A stretch of DNA of 64,000 nt from Balaenoptera acutorostrata. Lineage: Eukaryota; Chordata; Mammalia; Artiodactyla; Balaenopteridae. Of this stretch, positions 49,994 to 61,038 are shown piece after piece. The notes below the pieces were generated by a model. That model saw nothing but the letters and a program-made list of their open reading frames with translations. It was not told the origin of the DNA and made no database searches. The DNA is taken from assembly GCF_949987535.1 (NCBI RefSeq), contig NC_080081.1, positions 34,016,428-34,080,427 on the forward strand, written 5' to 3'. Made by a program: the position numbers and the translations under genes. The first letter of the stretch is position 1, and each line of letters starts with the position of its first letter.

Positions 49994-51140
49994 TTTACAA
50001 GAGATAGATAGACTGACACCAAGCATTGTACATGGATGACCACAACAAAAGCAACAATGATTGCAATTACCAAACATGAAACACACTTATACTATGTCAT
50101 AATATTGACATTCAGTCCAGTAATCCTCCACTGTAACAGCTCCTTTACTTTGCAGTGAAAATTGATTTGTATATTCTTTTCCTCTGAGTCCTTGTGGGAT
50201 TTTTTTTTTTTTTAATTCAGACAGAAAGTCACAAAAATTATACTCATCCTCATCAGTTCACTCAGTCCCATGTAATTAATTTCTTTTTTTTCATCTTGAT
50301 CTTTTGTTAGCACTTTTATGAGTTCATCAGTTTTTCATTAGAGTTCTGAAAATGCTTATTCATTCAGTTCAGCAGTACAGTCAGTTACCAGAAACCTGTA
50401 CTTGTCAGAGTCTTTTCCATGAATTTCTTGAAGATGAAACTCTTTTATAGGAACATATTTGCAAAATCATCAGAGTACACCCAGAACTGTCTGTAAATGA
50501 CAAAAGACTTAAAAATGACCATGGTTAAAGATTTGATGAAAGTTCATAATAATGCAGTTGACAAGAAAATTAGTTATTTCTGAGATATACATTTTAAAGT
50601 AATAACTAGGATTATTACTTATAACATTATACCAGAACATATAAGATTTTTAGACGTTTCCTGTAATGTCTGAAACATTTATATTAACATATTTCCATAC
50701 ATATTTCCATACAAATACAAATATAAGATTTTTAGAAATTTCATGTAATGTCTGAAACATTTATATTAACATATTTCCATACATATTTCCATACAAATAC
50801 AAATATAAGATTTTTAGAAATTTCATGTAATGTCTGAAACATTTATATTAACATATTTCCATACATATTTCCATACAAATACAAATATAAGATTTTTAGA
50901 AATTTCATGTAATGTCTGAAACATTTATATTAACATATTTCCATACATATTTCCATACAAATACAAATATAAGATTTTTAGAAATTTCATGTAATGTCTG
51001 AAACATTTATATTAACATATTTCTATACATATTTCCATACAAATACAAATATAAGATTTTTAGAAATTTCATGTAATGTCTGAAACATTTATATTAACAT
51101 ATTTCCATACAAATAACCCAATGAAAGTTTAGTATTAGTT
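49969..51140 (-). other. Transduced 3' flank of a source LINE-1
   Basis: The canonical L1 3' end in this window ends 'aacctgctgtataaaaaaa'. Here the equivalent ends near 51141-51161 with an A-rich 'aaaaaaacaaacaaaacaa'. Then comes unrelated sequence until the real poly(A) and target duplication. On the minus strand this block ends with AATAAA (49988-49993) and a GT-rich run just before the tail. It holds an 82-bp tandem array (50641-51115). No protein gene is supported in it, though 50356-50490 is weakly exon-like. Confidence 0.85.
50641..51115. repeat. 82-bp tandem repeat, about 5.8 copies
   Basis: Units start with 'ataagatttttag' at 50641, 50723, 50805, 50887, 50969 and 51051, an exact 82-bp period. 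The last unit is partial. Units 2-6 are almost identical (one C-to-T change at about 51023), while the first differs at several positions ('gacgtttcctg' against 'gaaatttcatg'). Each unit contains an internal doubled 'catatttccata'. Confidence 0.97.
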
Positions 51141-51345
51141 GTTTTGTTTGTTTTTTTATACTGCAGGTTCTTATTAGGCATCAGTTTTATACACATCCGT
51201 GTATACATGTCAATCCCAATCGCCCAATTCAGCACATCACCATCCCCACCTCATCGCAGTTTTCCCCCCTTGGTGTCCATATGTCCATTCTCTACATCTG
51301 TGTCTCAACTTCTGCCCTGCAAACTGGCTCATCTGTACCATTTTT

Positions 51346-54300
51346 CTACGTTCCACATACATGCATTAACATACGATATTTGTTTTTCTCTTTCTGACTT
51401 ACTTCACTCTGTATGACAGTCTCTAGATCCATCCACGTCTCAACAAATGACTCAATTTCGTTCCTTTTTATGGCTGAATAATATTCCATCGTATATATGT
51501 ACCACAACTTCTTTACCCATTCGTCTGTTGATGGGCATTTAGGTTGCTTCCATGACCTGGCTATTGTAAATAGTGCTGCAATGAACATTCGGGTGCACGT
51601 GTCTTTTTGAATTACGGTTTTCTCTGGGTATATGCCCAGTAGTGGGATTGCTGGGTCATATGGTAATTCTATTTTTAGTTTTTTAAGGAACCTCCATATT
51701 GTTCTCCATAGTGGCTGTATCAATTTACATTCCCACCAACAGTGCAAGAGGGTTCCCTTTTCTCCACACCCTCTCCAGCATTTGTTGTTTGTAGATTTTC
51801 TGATGATGCCCATTCTAACAGGAGTGAGGTGATACCTCATTGTAGTTTTGATTTGCATTTCTCTAATAATTAGTGATGTTGAGCATCTTTTCATGTGCTT
51901 CGTGGCCGTCTGTAGGTCTTCTTTGGAGAAATGTCTATTTAGGTCTTCTGCCCATTTTTGGATTGGGGTGTTTGTTTCTTTGATATTGAGCTGAATGAGC
52001 TGTTTATATATTTTCGAGATTAATCCTTTGTCCGTTGATTCATTTGCAAATATTTTCTCCCATTCTGAGGGTTGTCTTTTCGTCTTGTTTATGGTTTCCT
52101 TTGCTGTGCAAAAGCTTTGAAGTTTCATTAGGTCCCACTTGTTTATTTTTGTTTTTATTTCCATTACTCTAGGAGGTGGATCGAAAAAGATCTTGCTGTG
52201 ATTTATGTCAAAGAGTGTTCCTCCTATGTTTTCCTCTAAGAGTTTTATAGTGTCCAGTCTTATATTTAGGTCTCTAATCCATTTTGAGTTTATTTTTGTG
52301 TATGGTGTTAGGGAGTATTCTAATTTCATTCTTTTACATGTGGCTGTCCAGTTTTCCCAGCACCACTTATTGAAGAGACTGTCTTTTCTCCATTGTATAT
52401 CTTTGCCTCCTTTGTCATAGATTAGTTGACCATAGGTGCGTGGGTTAATCTCTGGGCTTTCTATCTTGTTCCATTGATCTATGTTTCTGTTTTTGTGCCA
52501 GTACCATATTGTCTTGATTACTGTAGCTTTGTAGTATAGTCTGAAGTCAGGGAGTCTGATTCCTCCAGCTCCATTTTTTTGCCTCAAGACTGCTTTGGCT
52601 ATTCGGGGTCTTTTGTGTCTCCATACAAATTTTAAGATGATTTGTTCTAGCTCCGTAAAAAATGCCATTGGTACTTTGATAGGGATTGCATTGAATCTGT
52701 AGATTGCTTTGGGTAGTATACTCATTTTCAAAATGTTGATTCTTCCAATCCAAGAACATGGTATATCTCTCCATCTGTTGGTATCATCTTTAATTTCTTT
52801 CATCAGTGTCTTATAGTTTTCTGCATACAGGTCTTTTGTCTCCTTAGGTAGGTTTATTCCTAGGTATTTTATTCTTTTTGTTGCAATGGTAAATGGGAGT
52901 GTTTCCATAATTTCTCTTTCAGATTTTTCATCATTAGTGTATAGGAATGCAAGAGATTTCTGTGCATTAATTTTGTAACCTGCAACTTTACCATATTCAT
53001 TAATTAGCTCTAGCAGTTTTCTGGTGGCAGTTTTAGGATTCTCTATGTATAGTATCATGTCATCCGCAAACAGTGACAGTTTTACTTCTTCTTTTCCAAT
53101 TTGTATTCCTTTTATTTCTTTTTCTTCTCTGATTGCCGTGGCTAGGACTTCCAGAACTATGTTGAATAATAGTGGTGAGAGTGGACATCCTTGTCTCGTT
53201 CCTGATCTTAGAGGAAATGCTTTCAGTTTTTCACCATTGAGAATGATGTTTGCTGTGGGTTTGTCATATATGACCTTTATTATGTTGAGGTAGGTTCCCT
53301 CTATGCCCACTTTCTGGAGAGTTTTTATCAGAAATGGGTGTTGAATTTTGTCAAAAGCTTTTTCTGCATCTATTGAGATGATCATATGGTTTTTCTTCTT
53401 CAATTTGTTAATATGGTGTATCACATTGATTGATTTGCGTATATTGAAGAATCCTTGCATCCCTGGGATAAATCCCACTTGATCGTGGTGTATGATCCTT
53501 TTAATGTGTTGTTGGATTCTGTTTGCTAGTATTTTGTTGAGGATTTTTGCATCTATATTCATCAGTGATACTGGTCTGTAATTTTCTTTTTTTGTAGTGT
53601 CTTTGTCTGGTTTTGGTATCAGGGTGATGGTGGCCTCATAGAATGAGTTTGGGAGAGTTCCTTCCTCTGCAATTTTTTGGAAGAGTTTGAGAAGGATGGG
53701 TGTTAGCTCTTCTCTAAATGTTTGATAGAATTCACCTGTGAAGCCATCTGGTCCTGGACTTTTGTTTGTTGGAAGATTTTTAATCACAGTTTCAATTTCA
53801 TTACTTGTGATTGGTCTGTTGATATTTTCTGTTTCTTCCTGATTCAGTCTTGGAAGGTTATACCTTTCTAAGAATTTGTCCATTTCTTCCAGGTTGTCCA
53901 TTTTATTGGCATAAAGTTGCTTGTAGTAGTCTCTTAGGATGTTTTGTATTTCTGCGGTGTCTGTTGTAACTTCTCCTTTTTCATTTCTGATTTTATTGAT
54001 TTGAGTCCTCTCCCTCTTTTTCTTGATGAGTCTGGCTAATGGCTTATCAATTTTGTTTATCTTCTCAAAGAACCAACTTTTAGTTTTATTGATCTTTGCT
54101 ATTGTTTTCTTTGTTTCTATTTCATTTATTTCTGCTCTGATCTTTATGATTTCTTTCCTTCTGCTAACTTTGGGTTTTGTTTGTTCTTCTTTCTCTAGTT
54201 TCTTTAGGTGTAAAGTTAGATTGTTTACTTGAGATTTTTCTTGTTTCTTTAGGTAGGCTTGTATAGCTATAAACTTCCCTCTTAGAACCGCTTTTGCTGC

Positions 54301-55164
54301 ATCCCATAGGTTTTGGGTCATCGTGTTTTCATTGTCATTTGTCTCTAGGTATTTTTTTATTTCCTGTTTGATTTCTTCAGTGATCTCTTGGTTATTTAGT
54401 AACGTACTGTTTAGCCTCCATGTGTTTGTCTTTTTTACGTTTTTTTCCCTGTAATTCATTTCTAATCTCATAGCGTTGTGGTCAGAAAAGATGCTTGATA
54501 TGATTTCAATTTTCTTAAATTTACTGAGGCTTGATTTGTGACCCAAGATGTGATCTATCCTGGAGAATGTTCCGTGTGCACTTGAGAAGAACGTGTAATC
54601 TGCCGTTTTTGGATGGAATGTCCTATATATATCAATTAAATCTATCTGGTCTATTGTGTCATTTAAAGCTTCTGTTTCCTTATTTATTTTCATTTTGGAT
54701 GATCTGTCCATTGGTGTAAGTGAGGTGTTAAAGTCCCCCACTATTATTGTGTTACTGTCGATTTCCTCTTTTATAGCTGTTAGCAGTTGCCTTATGTATT
54801 GAGGTGCTCCTATGTTGGGTGCATATATATTTATAATTGTTATATCTTCTTCTTGGATTGATCCCTGGATCATTATGTAGTGTCCTTCCTTGTCTCTTGT
54901 AACATTCTTTATTTTAAAGTCTATTTTATCTGATATGAGTATAGCTACTCCAGCTTTCTTTTGATTTCCATTTGCATGGAATATCTTTTTCCATCCCCTC
55001 ACTTTCAGTCTGTATGTGTCCCTAGGTCTGAAGTGGGTCTCTTGTAGACAGCATATATATGGGTCTTGTTTTTGTATCCATTCAGCCAGTCTATGTCTTT
55101 TGGTTGGGGCATTTAATCCATTCACGTTTAAGGTAATTATCGATATGTATGTTCCTATGACCAT
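51346..55164 (-). CDS. LINE-1 ORF2 protein: endonuclease and reverse transcriptase
   Basis: 1272 codons, close to the usual L1 ORF2 length (about 1275). It nicks genomic DNA and primes reverse transcription of L1 RNA at the nick. The AP-type endonuclease spans about residues 1-238 and shows the expected N13, E42 (LQETH), D144 (VGDFN), D204 (RIDH), D228 and H229. Reverse transcriptase spans about 498-775, with SIDAEKAFD (catalytic D near 599), RQGCPLSP and FADD at 699-702 (53059-53070). A C-x3-C-x7-H-x4-C cysteine motif is intact at 1129-1146. The start ATG has A at -3 and G at +4 and lies 58 bp after ORF1, so translation probably depends on re-initiation or similar on the same RNA, as known for L1. 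No stop or frameshift is visible. Confidence 0.97.
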   Translation of the reverse strand: MVIGTYISIITLNVNGLNAPTKRHRLAEWIQKQDPYICCLQETHFRPRDTYRLKVRGWKKIFHANGNQKKAGVAILISDKIDFKIKNVTRDKEGHYIMIQGSIQEEDITIINIYAPNIGAPQYIRQLLTAIKEEIDSNTIIVGDFNTSLTPMDRSSKMKINKETEALNDTIDQIDLIDIYRTFHPKTADYTFFSSAHGTFSRIDHILGHKSSLSKFKKIEIISSIFSDHNAMRLEMNYREKNVKKTNTWRLNSTLLNNQEITEEIKQEIKKYLETNDNENTMTQNLWDAAKAVLRGKFIAIQAYLKKQEKSQVNNLTLHLKKLEKEEQTKPKVSRRKEIIKIRAEINEIETKKTIAKINKTKSWFFEKINKIDKPLARLIKKKRERTQINKIRNEKGEVTTDTAEIQNILRDYYKQLYANKMDNLEEMDKFLERYNLPRLNQEETENINRPITSNEIETVIKNLPTNKSPGPDGFTGEFYQTFREELTPILLKLFQKIAEEGTLPNSFYEATITLIPKPDKDTTKKENYRPVSLMNIDAKILNKILANRIQQHIKRIIHHDQVGFIPGMQGFFNIRKSINVIHHINKLKKKNHMIISIDAEKAFDKIQHPFLIKTLQKVGIEGTYLNIIKVIYDKPTANIILNGEKLKAFPLRSGTRQGCPLSPLLFNIVLEVLATAIREEKEIKGIQIGKEEVKLSLFADDMILYIENPKTATRKLLELINEYGKVAGYKINAQKSLAFLYTNDEKSEREIMETLPFTIATKRIKYLGINLPKETKDLYAENYKTLMKEIKDDTNRWRDIPCSWIGRINILKMSILPKAIYRFNAIPIKVPMAFFTELEQIILKFVWRHKRPRIAKAVLRQKNGAGGIRLPDFRLYYKATVIKTIWYWHKNRNIDQWNKIESPEINPRTYGQLIYDKGGKDIQWRKDSLFNKWCWENWTATCKRMKLEYSLTPYTKINSKWIRDLNIRLDTIKLLEENIGGTLFDINHSKIFFDPPPRVMEIKTKINKWDLMKLQSFCTAKETINKTKRQPSEWEKIFANESTDKGLISKIYKQLIQLNIKETNTPIQKWAEDLNRHFSKEDLQTATKHMKRCSTSLIIREMQIKTTMRYHLTPVRMGIIRKSTNNKCWRGCGEKGTLLHCWWECKLIQPLWRTIWRFLKKLKIELPYDPAIPLLGIYPEKTVIQKDTCTRMFIAALFTIARSWKQPKCPSTDEWVKKLWYIYTMEYYSAIKRNEIESFVETWMDLETVIQSEVSQKEKNKYRMLMHVCGT

Positions 55165-55222
55165 TTTCTTAATTGTTTTGGGTTTGTTTTTGTAGGTCCT
55201 TTTCTTCTCTTGTGTTTCCCAC

Positions 55223-56128
55223 TTAGAGAAGTTCCTTTAGCATTTGTTGTAGAGCTGGTTTGGTGGTGCTGAATTCTCTTAGCTTTTGCTTGTCTGTAAA
55301 GCTTTTGATTTCTCCATCAAATCTAAATGAGATCCTTGCTGGGTAGAGTAATCTTGGTTGTAGGTTCTTCCCTTTCATCACTTTAAGTATTTCATGCCAC
55401 TCCCTTCTGGCTTGCAGAGTTTCTGCTGAGAAATCAGCTGTTAACCTTATGGGGGTTCCCTTGTATGTTATTTGTCGTTTTTCCCTTGCTGCTTTCAATA
55501 ATTTTTCTTTGTCTTTAATTTTTGCCACTTTGATTACTATGTGTCTCGGCGTGTTTCTCCTTGGGTTTATTCTGTATGGGACTCTCTGCGCTTCCTGGAC
55601 TTGGGTGGCTATTTCCTTTCCCATGTTAGGGAAGTTTTCGATTATAATCTCTTCAAATATTTTCTCTGGTCCTTTCTCTCTCTCTTCTCCTTCTGGGACC
55701 CCTATAATGCGAATGTTGTTGCGTTTAATGTTGTCCCAGAGGTCTCTTAGGCTGTCTTCATTTCTTTTTATTCTTTTTTCTTTAGTCTGTTCCGCAGCAG
55801 TGAATTCCACCATTCTGTCTTCCAGGTCACTTATCCGTTTTTCTGCCTCAGTTATTCTGCTATTGATTCCTTCTAGTGTAGTTTTCATTTCAGTTATTGT
55901 ATTGGTCATCTCTGTTTGTTTGTTCTTTAATTCTTCTAGGTCTTTGTTAATCATTTCTTGCATCTTCTCAATCTTTGCCTCCATTCTTATTCCGAGGTCC
56001 TGGATCATCTTCACTATCATTATTCTGAATTCTTTTTCTGGAAGGTTGCCTATCTCCACTTCATTTAGTTGTTTTTCTGGGGTTTTTTCTTGTTCCTTCA
56101 TCTGGTACATAGCCCTCTGCCTTTTCAT
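55223..56128 (-). CDS. LINE-1 ORF1 protein: RNA-binding nucleic-acid chaperone
   Basis: 301 codons, somewhat shorter than the 338 of the human protein. It coats L1 RNA in the cytoplasmic ribonucleoprotein. Residues about 35-125 have a heptad-like coiled-coil pattern rich in E, K, I, L and M, the expected trimerisation segment. An RRM-like domain follows (about 138-228) starting at the conserved [13 protein letters not shown]-terminal domain (about 230-295) has the conserved [14 protein letters not shown] and LYPARISF motifs. The start has a purine at -3. The frame is uninterrupted and is followed by ORF2 on the same strand. The N-terminal region before the coiled coil is short and charged, which is the variable part of the family. 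Confidence 0.95.
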   Translation of the reverse strand: MKRQRAMYQMKEQEKTPEKQLNEVEIGNLPEKEFRIMIVKMIQDLGIRMEAKIEKMQEMINKDLEELKNKQTEMTNTITEMKTTLEGINSRITEAEKRISDLEDRMVEFTAAEQTKEKRIKRNEDSLRDLWDNIKRNNIRIIGVPEGEEREKGPEKIFEEIIIENFPNMGKEIATQVQEAQRVPYRINPRRNTPRHIVIKVAKIKDKEKLLKAAREKRQITYKGTPIRLTADFSAETLQARREWHEILKVMKGKNLQPRLLYPARISFRFDGEIKSFTDKQKLREFSTTKPALQQMLKELL

Positions 56129-57099
56129 CTTCTCTGTCTTTCTGTAACTGTGGTTTTTGGTCCACAGGCTGCAGGATTGTAGTTTTTCTTGCTTCTGTTG
56201 TCTGCCCTCTGGTGGTTGAGGCTATCTAAGAGGCTTGATGGGAGGCTCTGGTGGTGGGTAGAGATGACTGTTGCTGTGGCGGTCAGAGCTCAGTAAAACC
56301 TTAATCCACTTGACTGTTGATGGGTGGGGCTGGGTTCCCTCCCTGTTGCTGTGGCGATCAGAGCCCAGTAAAACCTTAATCCACTTGACTGTTGATGGGT
56401 GGGGCTGGGTTCCCTCCCTGTTGGTTGTTTTGCCTGAGGCAACCCAACACTGGAGCCTACCCGTGCTCTTTGGTGGGGTTAATGGCAGACTCTGGGAGGG
56501 CTCACGCCAAGGAGAACTTCCCAGGACCTCTGCTGCCAGTGTCCTTATCCCCACGGTGAAACAGAGCCACCACTCGCCTCTGCAGGAGACCCCCCCAACA
56601 CCAGCAGGTACGTCTGGTTCAGTCTCCCCCAGGGTCACTGCTCCTTCCCCTGGGTCCCGATGCACACATTACTTTGTGTGTGCCCTCCAAGAGTGGGGTC
56701 TCTGTTTCCCCCAGTCCTGTCACAGTCCTGCAATCAATTCCCACTAGACTTCAAAGTCTGATTCTCTAGGAATTCCTCCTCCCTTTGCCGGACCCCCAGG
56801 TTGGGAAGCCTGAGGTGGGGCTCAGAACCTTCACTCCAGTGGGTGGACTTCTGTGGTATAAGTGTTCGCCAGTCTGTGAGTCACCCACCCAGCAGTTATG
56901 GGATTTGATTTTACTCTGATTGCGCCCCTCCTACCGTCTCACTGTGGCTTCTCCTCTGTCCTTGGACGTGGGGTGTCCTCCTTGGTGAAGTCCAGGGTCT
57001 TCCTGTCAATGATTGTCCAGCAGCCAGTTGTGATTCTGGTGCTCTCGCAAGAGGGAGTGAGAGCACGTCCTTCTACTCCGCCATCTTGGTTAATCTCAC
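56129..57099 (-). promoter_or_regulatory. LINE-1 5' UTR / internal promoter
   Basis: GC-rich 970-bp leader upstream of ORF1. Its first bases contain 'aaccaagatggcggagtag' on the minus strand (57075-57093), including a YY1-type AAGATGG core about 10 bp inside the element. That is the position known in L1 promoters to set accurate start. The leader contains a 75-bp tandem duplication (56271-56420) and open frames on both strands (see findings). GC content and CpGs contrast with the AT-rich flanks. Confidence 0.85.
56271..56420. repeat. 75-bp tandem duplication in the L1 5' UTR
   Basis: Two copies, starting at 56271 and 56346, differ at a few bases only. The period is divisible by three, so the minus-strand frame 56222-56665 carries a repeated 25-residue block and the plus-strand frame 56271-56747 does as well. 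Confidence 0.95.
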
Positions 57100-57114
57100 A
57101 GCATGTTTATTTTT

Positions 57115-58438
57115 AAGCTTTGTAAATATCCTTCAAAATTGTCCTTTGAATTTCCTGATCTAGTCATAGTTGTTTAAATTCATCACACAATTAACTTTAA
57201 TATATTTTTCTTTTTTAAAAAAAAATTTAAAGAAAATTTTAAAGGTGAACTTTTTTCTTTTTTAGCTTAAATAAATTGAAAAATGCAGGTGAAAATACTA
57301 CATTAAAAATTTTTTAGACCAAATAATTAATTTTCCAAGGGATATGTTAAGTATTGGAATCATCTTACTTTTTGGAATCTGTTTGAACTTTAAGATAATT
57401 ATAGGAAGCCCCTATAACATAGTATTCTACAGTTTTCCTTCAATTTCTTCAAAACCACAATCTTTGGGGGGGGGTGGGGGGGACAATTAATCTAGATATG
57501 AGTTTTCTGTGCCATAGAATGAGTTGTTAAGAAGAAAGTCTGACCATCCATTGGATACACAATGCATTTTAAATAATAAACTCCCTAAATTCTAAAGTCT
57601 TCTAAAATCTATTAAGACATTATTCCCTTTAGATCAGTACTAGTTAGTTTCACGAAATCACAGTTTTACCACCTAATTAATAAGTAATATTCTCATTTAT
57701 AGTTAATAAATTGTCTATATTTCCATGTTATTTTCATATATCATAAAGAAATCTAATTTGTATAACAAAGACATTATTTTAAATATTATTTCAATGTACT
57801 AAATAATCACTGAAATCTTGAAAGCTATCAGAACTTCACATTTTGTAAAATTAAATAAAAACCTTATTTAACTATATTTTCAAAAAATTGTTAATGTGGT
57901 TTTAAGCATCTCAGGTGTGAATTTTGATTCAATAATGGAACTAGCACTTCTTTCCCACTGAACACATTTTTAATAGAGGTAATTATTCATTTTACAAAAC
58001 CTCTTTTTACATTCATCTTTCCCCATGAACTAAAGATGTTTAAAAGTGGAATATTCCCATGCCAACTACTCAATTAAAAATGTGTGGGTTATCTATTTTT
58101 GGGATAATTCATGTCAATTTTTAAATCCTGGGTTAATTAAATCTGACCCCACATCCCAGCATGTTATTGGATATTTATTTAAGAAATGCAAATAAGTTTA
58201 AACCTAAATCTTAATATTAACTACTGCTTATGTAATTAAAAAGTAGAATCAACTGGGGAGAAATAGGAATGCATTTTTAAGTACACACACAGACACACAA
58301 AATGTTTGTGATGATCCGCCATATGCCCTCCTCCTAGGGTGGATAATTTAAAACTGATGAAATGGAAGTCATTTTTATCTTAAAATTACTTTAGCGCAAC
58401 ATTTTAGACTCTTTTAGAAACATCTTCCTGGCCACAAA
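57115..58438. other. Non-coding DNA with a G-rich run and possible conserved element
   Basis: No gene. A G-run (57466-57482, interrupted once by T) could form a quadruplex. 57900-58250 is rich in TAATTA/TTAATTAA cores and contains ATGCAAAT at 58186-58193 (see findings). Confidence 0.45.
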
Positions 58439-58705
58439 TGCTCATTAGGGGAAGCAGAATGGGGGAGGGAAGGATTGGGAGTTTGGGATTAACAGATGTA
58501 AACTATTATATATTATATATAGGATAGATAAAAACAAAGTCCTACTGCACCGCACAGGGAACTATATTCAATATCCTGTGATAAACCTTAATGGAAAAGA
58601 ATCTGATATATGTGTATAACTGAATCACTTTGCCGTACAGCAGAAATTAACACAACATTATAAATCAAGTATACTTCAATAAAATTTTTAAAAAGTGCTC
58701 ATTAG
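58439..58705 (+). mobile_element. 5'-truncated older LINE-1 3' end
   Basis: About 58449-58690 holds 'aactgaatcactttgccgta', 'cagcagaaattaacacaaca' and ends 'cttcaataaaa' plus A-rich tail. Duplications 'tgctcattag' lie at 58439-58448 and 58696-58705. The 3' UTR differs from the 42.3 kb and 61.3 kb copies, so it is another subfamily. Confidence 0.88.
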
Positions 58706-60670
58706 TCTTTTTATGCTACTATTAAAGATTATATTTTTATTACAAAACACCAGCTTTGCTTTCCCAGTGTTCCACAGTTCCTAGAATATCACCTCCTGTA
58801 GTTCTAGAGACCATATTTGTTCTTAAGAAAGTCAAAGAGCAGCACTGATTATTGGGTGAAGACTTGTAACCACGCTACAAATATTCCTGACTTTGCAATG
58901 TAATAGTTGAATATTTTATAAAATCATGCATTGCTTTATAGAATGATTGAAAGCGATTGCTTACCAATAGATTTTATTCCATTTTAAAATATTAACTTGA
59001 ACATATCCAATAGCACATTTTAGTTTCATATTTTCACTTGCCCAGTGGATTTATGATAGTGCTTTTCATATTTTAATCACATGCTATCTTTTCAAATAAA
59101 ACTTTTTAGCAACATTGTTTAATTTTTAAACATACCCAATCCTGAAAATACACATATTAAAATATTGTGTGTTTGTATACATATATATGTATTCAAAATA
59201 ATGCTCTTACTAAATTCAGAATAGTCATTGAATATTGCAACACATTGACTACCACCTTCTTGCTAAGTATGTGATATGAACCATGACATTACAATCTTAA
59301 AACTGTAACAAGCATGAGTTATGTTTGTACTATTTCCCATTCTCATTATATTCTTTGTCACACAATGAATTAATGTTGTGCCATTTTCTATTCTCATTAC
59401 AACCTTTTCCTTATGAATGGGATATCAGAATTTTAATATCTTTTGTAATCTGTGAAATATAGTGTGTGTTTTGTCATACTACTATATGACCTTGCTAATA
59501 TTTTGCATTTTGATTGGTTAGCCCAAGCTGTAATGTATAAAGTAAGGTTAGAGTGATTGGCCAATGAAATAATTCTTAGTGTTTTTGACTGCTTTGATCA
59601 AAGGATTTTAAGAAACATTAAAAAAATATTAATTTTTACATGCTTAAAAATGATCACCTTGGGATAACAGGCAAGTTTATTTGTGTAGAGAATATATATA
59701 GTGACTTTCTCACATAAATTGAGTGCACTTTTGAAAAATTATTTCAAATTAGAAGAAAATGTTAGAAGTGTGTTTTCCTTCATATTTCATTACTCTTTTA
59801 ATTACCTTTTTCTGATTTGAATGTAAAGAAACGTGGCATAACAAAATTATTTCATTGTTTTGTCTATACCTTTATTCTGCATCTTCCTGTTAGTCTGTTA
59901 TTTGAAAAGTTGTACTGATGGTAAATATTTTTTGCTCTATGAGATTTATTCTATTAGTACTTCATGCTGGAAATTTAAAATCTTGTCTGATATTGCATCA
60001 AATTATAAACTATTTCTGTACAATTTCTAAAAAAAATAATGTTACTAAGAGAAATGATTTTTGAGCTAAGTCCTCTTCTATGTTTTCTAGTTCCTCAACT
60101 TCTTTTAGAGTGATGTCTCTAGTTGGCATTGTTACCTTTACATGTATGTCTCTTTCAAAATTTATATCTTCCCCTGTCCTAAGATTCTTTGGAAATTACT
60201 ATTGATAGCATGAGAAAGAAGTTATACAAGAGTGGGTGCTTTTAGAAGAAAGTATATGACTGACATATAAATTGCTGTGTTGGGATTTGAAAATAATATG
60301 TAAATTTACAGAGGAGCAAACGTGGACAATTAGAAGTAAAAATTGTAACTGGTATAAAATGTCTGATATGAGCATTAATTTTACATAATGTATTTTTACT
60401 ACTTTTTTGGGAGTAGGAGTAGCAAAGTGGTAGGACAGTAGCTGGAAAAAAATGTAGATGTTTCCGGTTTAGTAAACTCTGATGGTCTCACGTTTTGATG
60501 AGTGCCCAGACTACTTTGAAACTGTAGGCAAACTCTCAGGATATTACAGACACTAAGAAATCAATCAAAATTTTGTCTTAAGTCATTTTAAAAACAAGGT
60601 GCCTCACTGGCCCATTCTGTTTCATTAAGTAGTGTAGCGTGTAGCATTCTCATGGTGAATGGCAAGTATC
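58706..60670. other. Non-coding DNA, nothing recognised
   Basis: AT-rich sequence with no open frame above 60 codons, no repeat that I can name and no RNA gene. Confidence 0.5.
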
Positions 60671-61038
60671 AAAAAATTCTTCTGAACCTAGGAGCAGGAC
60701 AGGAATAAAGATGCAGACGTAGAGAATGGACTTGAGGACACGGGGAGGGGGAAGGATAAGCTGACAAAGAGAGAGGGTGGCATGAGCATATATACACTAC
60801 CAAATGTAAAATAGATAGCTAGTGGGAAGCAGCCACGTGGCACAGGGAGATCAGCTCGGTGCTTTGTGACCACCCACAGGGGTGGGATAGGGAGGATGGG
60901 AGGGAGACGCAAGAGGGAGGAGATATGGGGATATATGTATATGTATAGCTGATTCACTTTGTTATAAAGCAGAAACTAACACACCATTGTAAAGCAATTA
61001 TACTCCAATAAAGATGTTAAAAAAAAAAATTCTTCTGA
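60671..61038 (+). mobile_element. 5'-truncated LINE-1 3' UTR insertion
   Basis: 60686-61023 is an L1 3' UTR of a third type ('gggaagcagccacgtggcac', 'aagcaattatactccaataa') ending in poly(A). A perfect 15-bp duplication 'aaaaaattcttctga' lies at 60671-60685 and 61024-61038. The 89-codon minus frame is a by-product. Confidence 0.93.

Larger units (their letters stand above)
49937..57114 (-). mobile_element. Full-length LINE-1 with intact ORFs and 3' transduction
   Basis: The insertion (49952-57099) carries, in minus-strand order, a 5' UTR (57099-56129), ORF1, a 58-bp spacer, ORF2, an L1 3' UTR to about 51141, then about 1.17 kb of non-L1 sequence and a poly(A) of about 22 (49947-49968, T on plus). 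The perfect 15-bp duplication 'agcatgtttattttt' lies at 49937-49951 and 57100-57114. Read on the minus strand, the duplication is preceded by 'gctt' and begins 'aaaaa', so the nick is TT/AAAA, the L1 endonuclease consensus. Both ORFs are uninterrupted and all key residues checked are present. Full length, clean duplications and intact frames point to a recent insertion. Activity itself cannot be read from sequence. Confidence 0.97.

Noticed and set aside
50641..51115. Regular repeat spacing resembling a CRISPR array
   Set aside because: The units are contiguous 82-bp tandem copies with no unique spacers, and the genome is mammalian.
51116..51160. Possible target duplication directly at the canonical L1 3' end
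   Set aside because: Nothing there matches the right flank 'agcatgtttattttt'; the match is at 49937-49951, after the transduced block.
51632..54719. Plus-strand frames of 60-90 codons inside the L1
   Set aside because: Antisense shadows of L1 ORF2; the same frames recur in the decayed copy at 62-63.4 kb.
55449..56147. 232-codon plus-strand frame
   Set aside because: It is antisense to the intact L1 ORF1 and hydrophobic only because it mirrors Lys/Glu-rich codons. A shadow frame.
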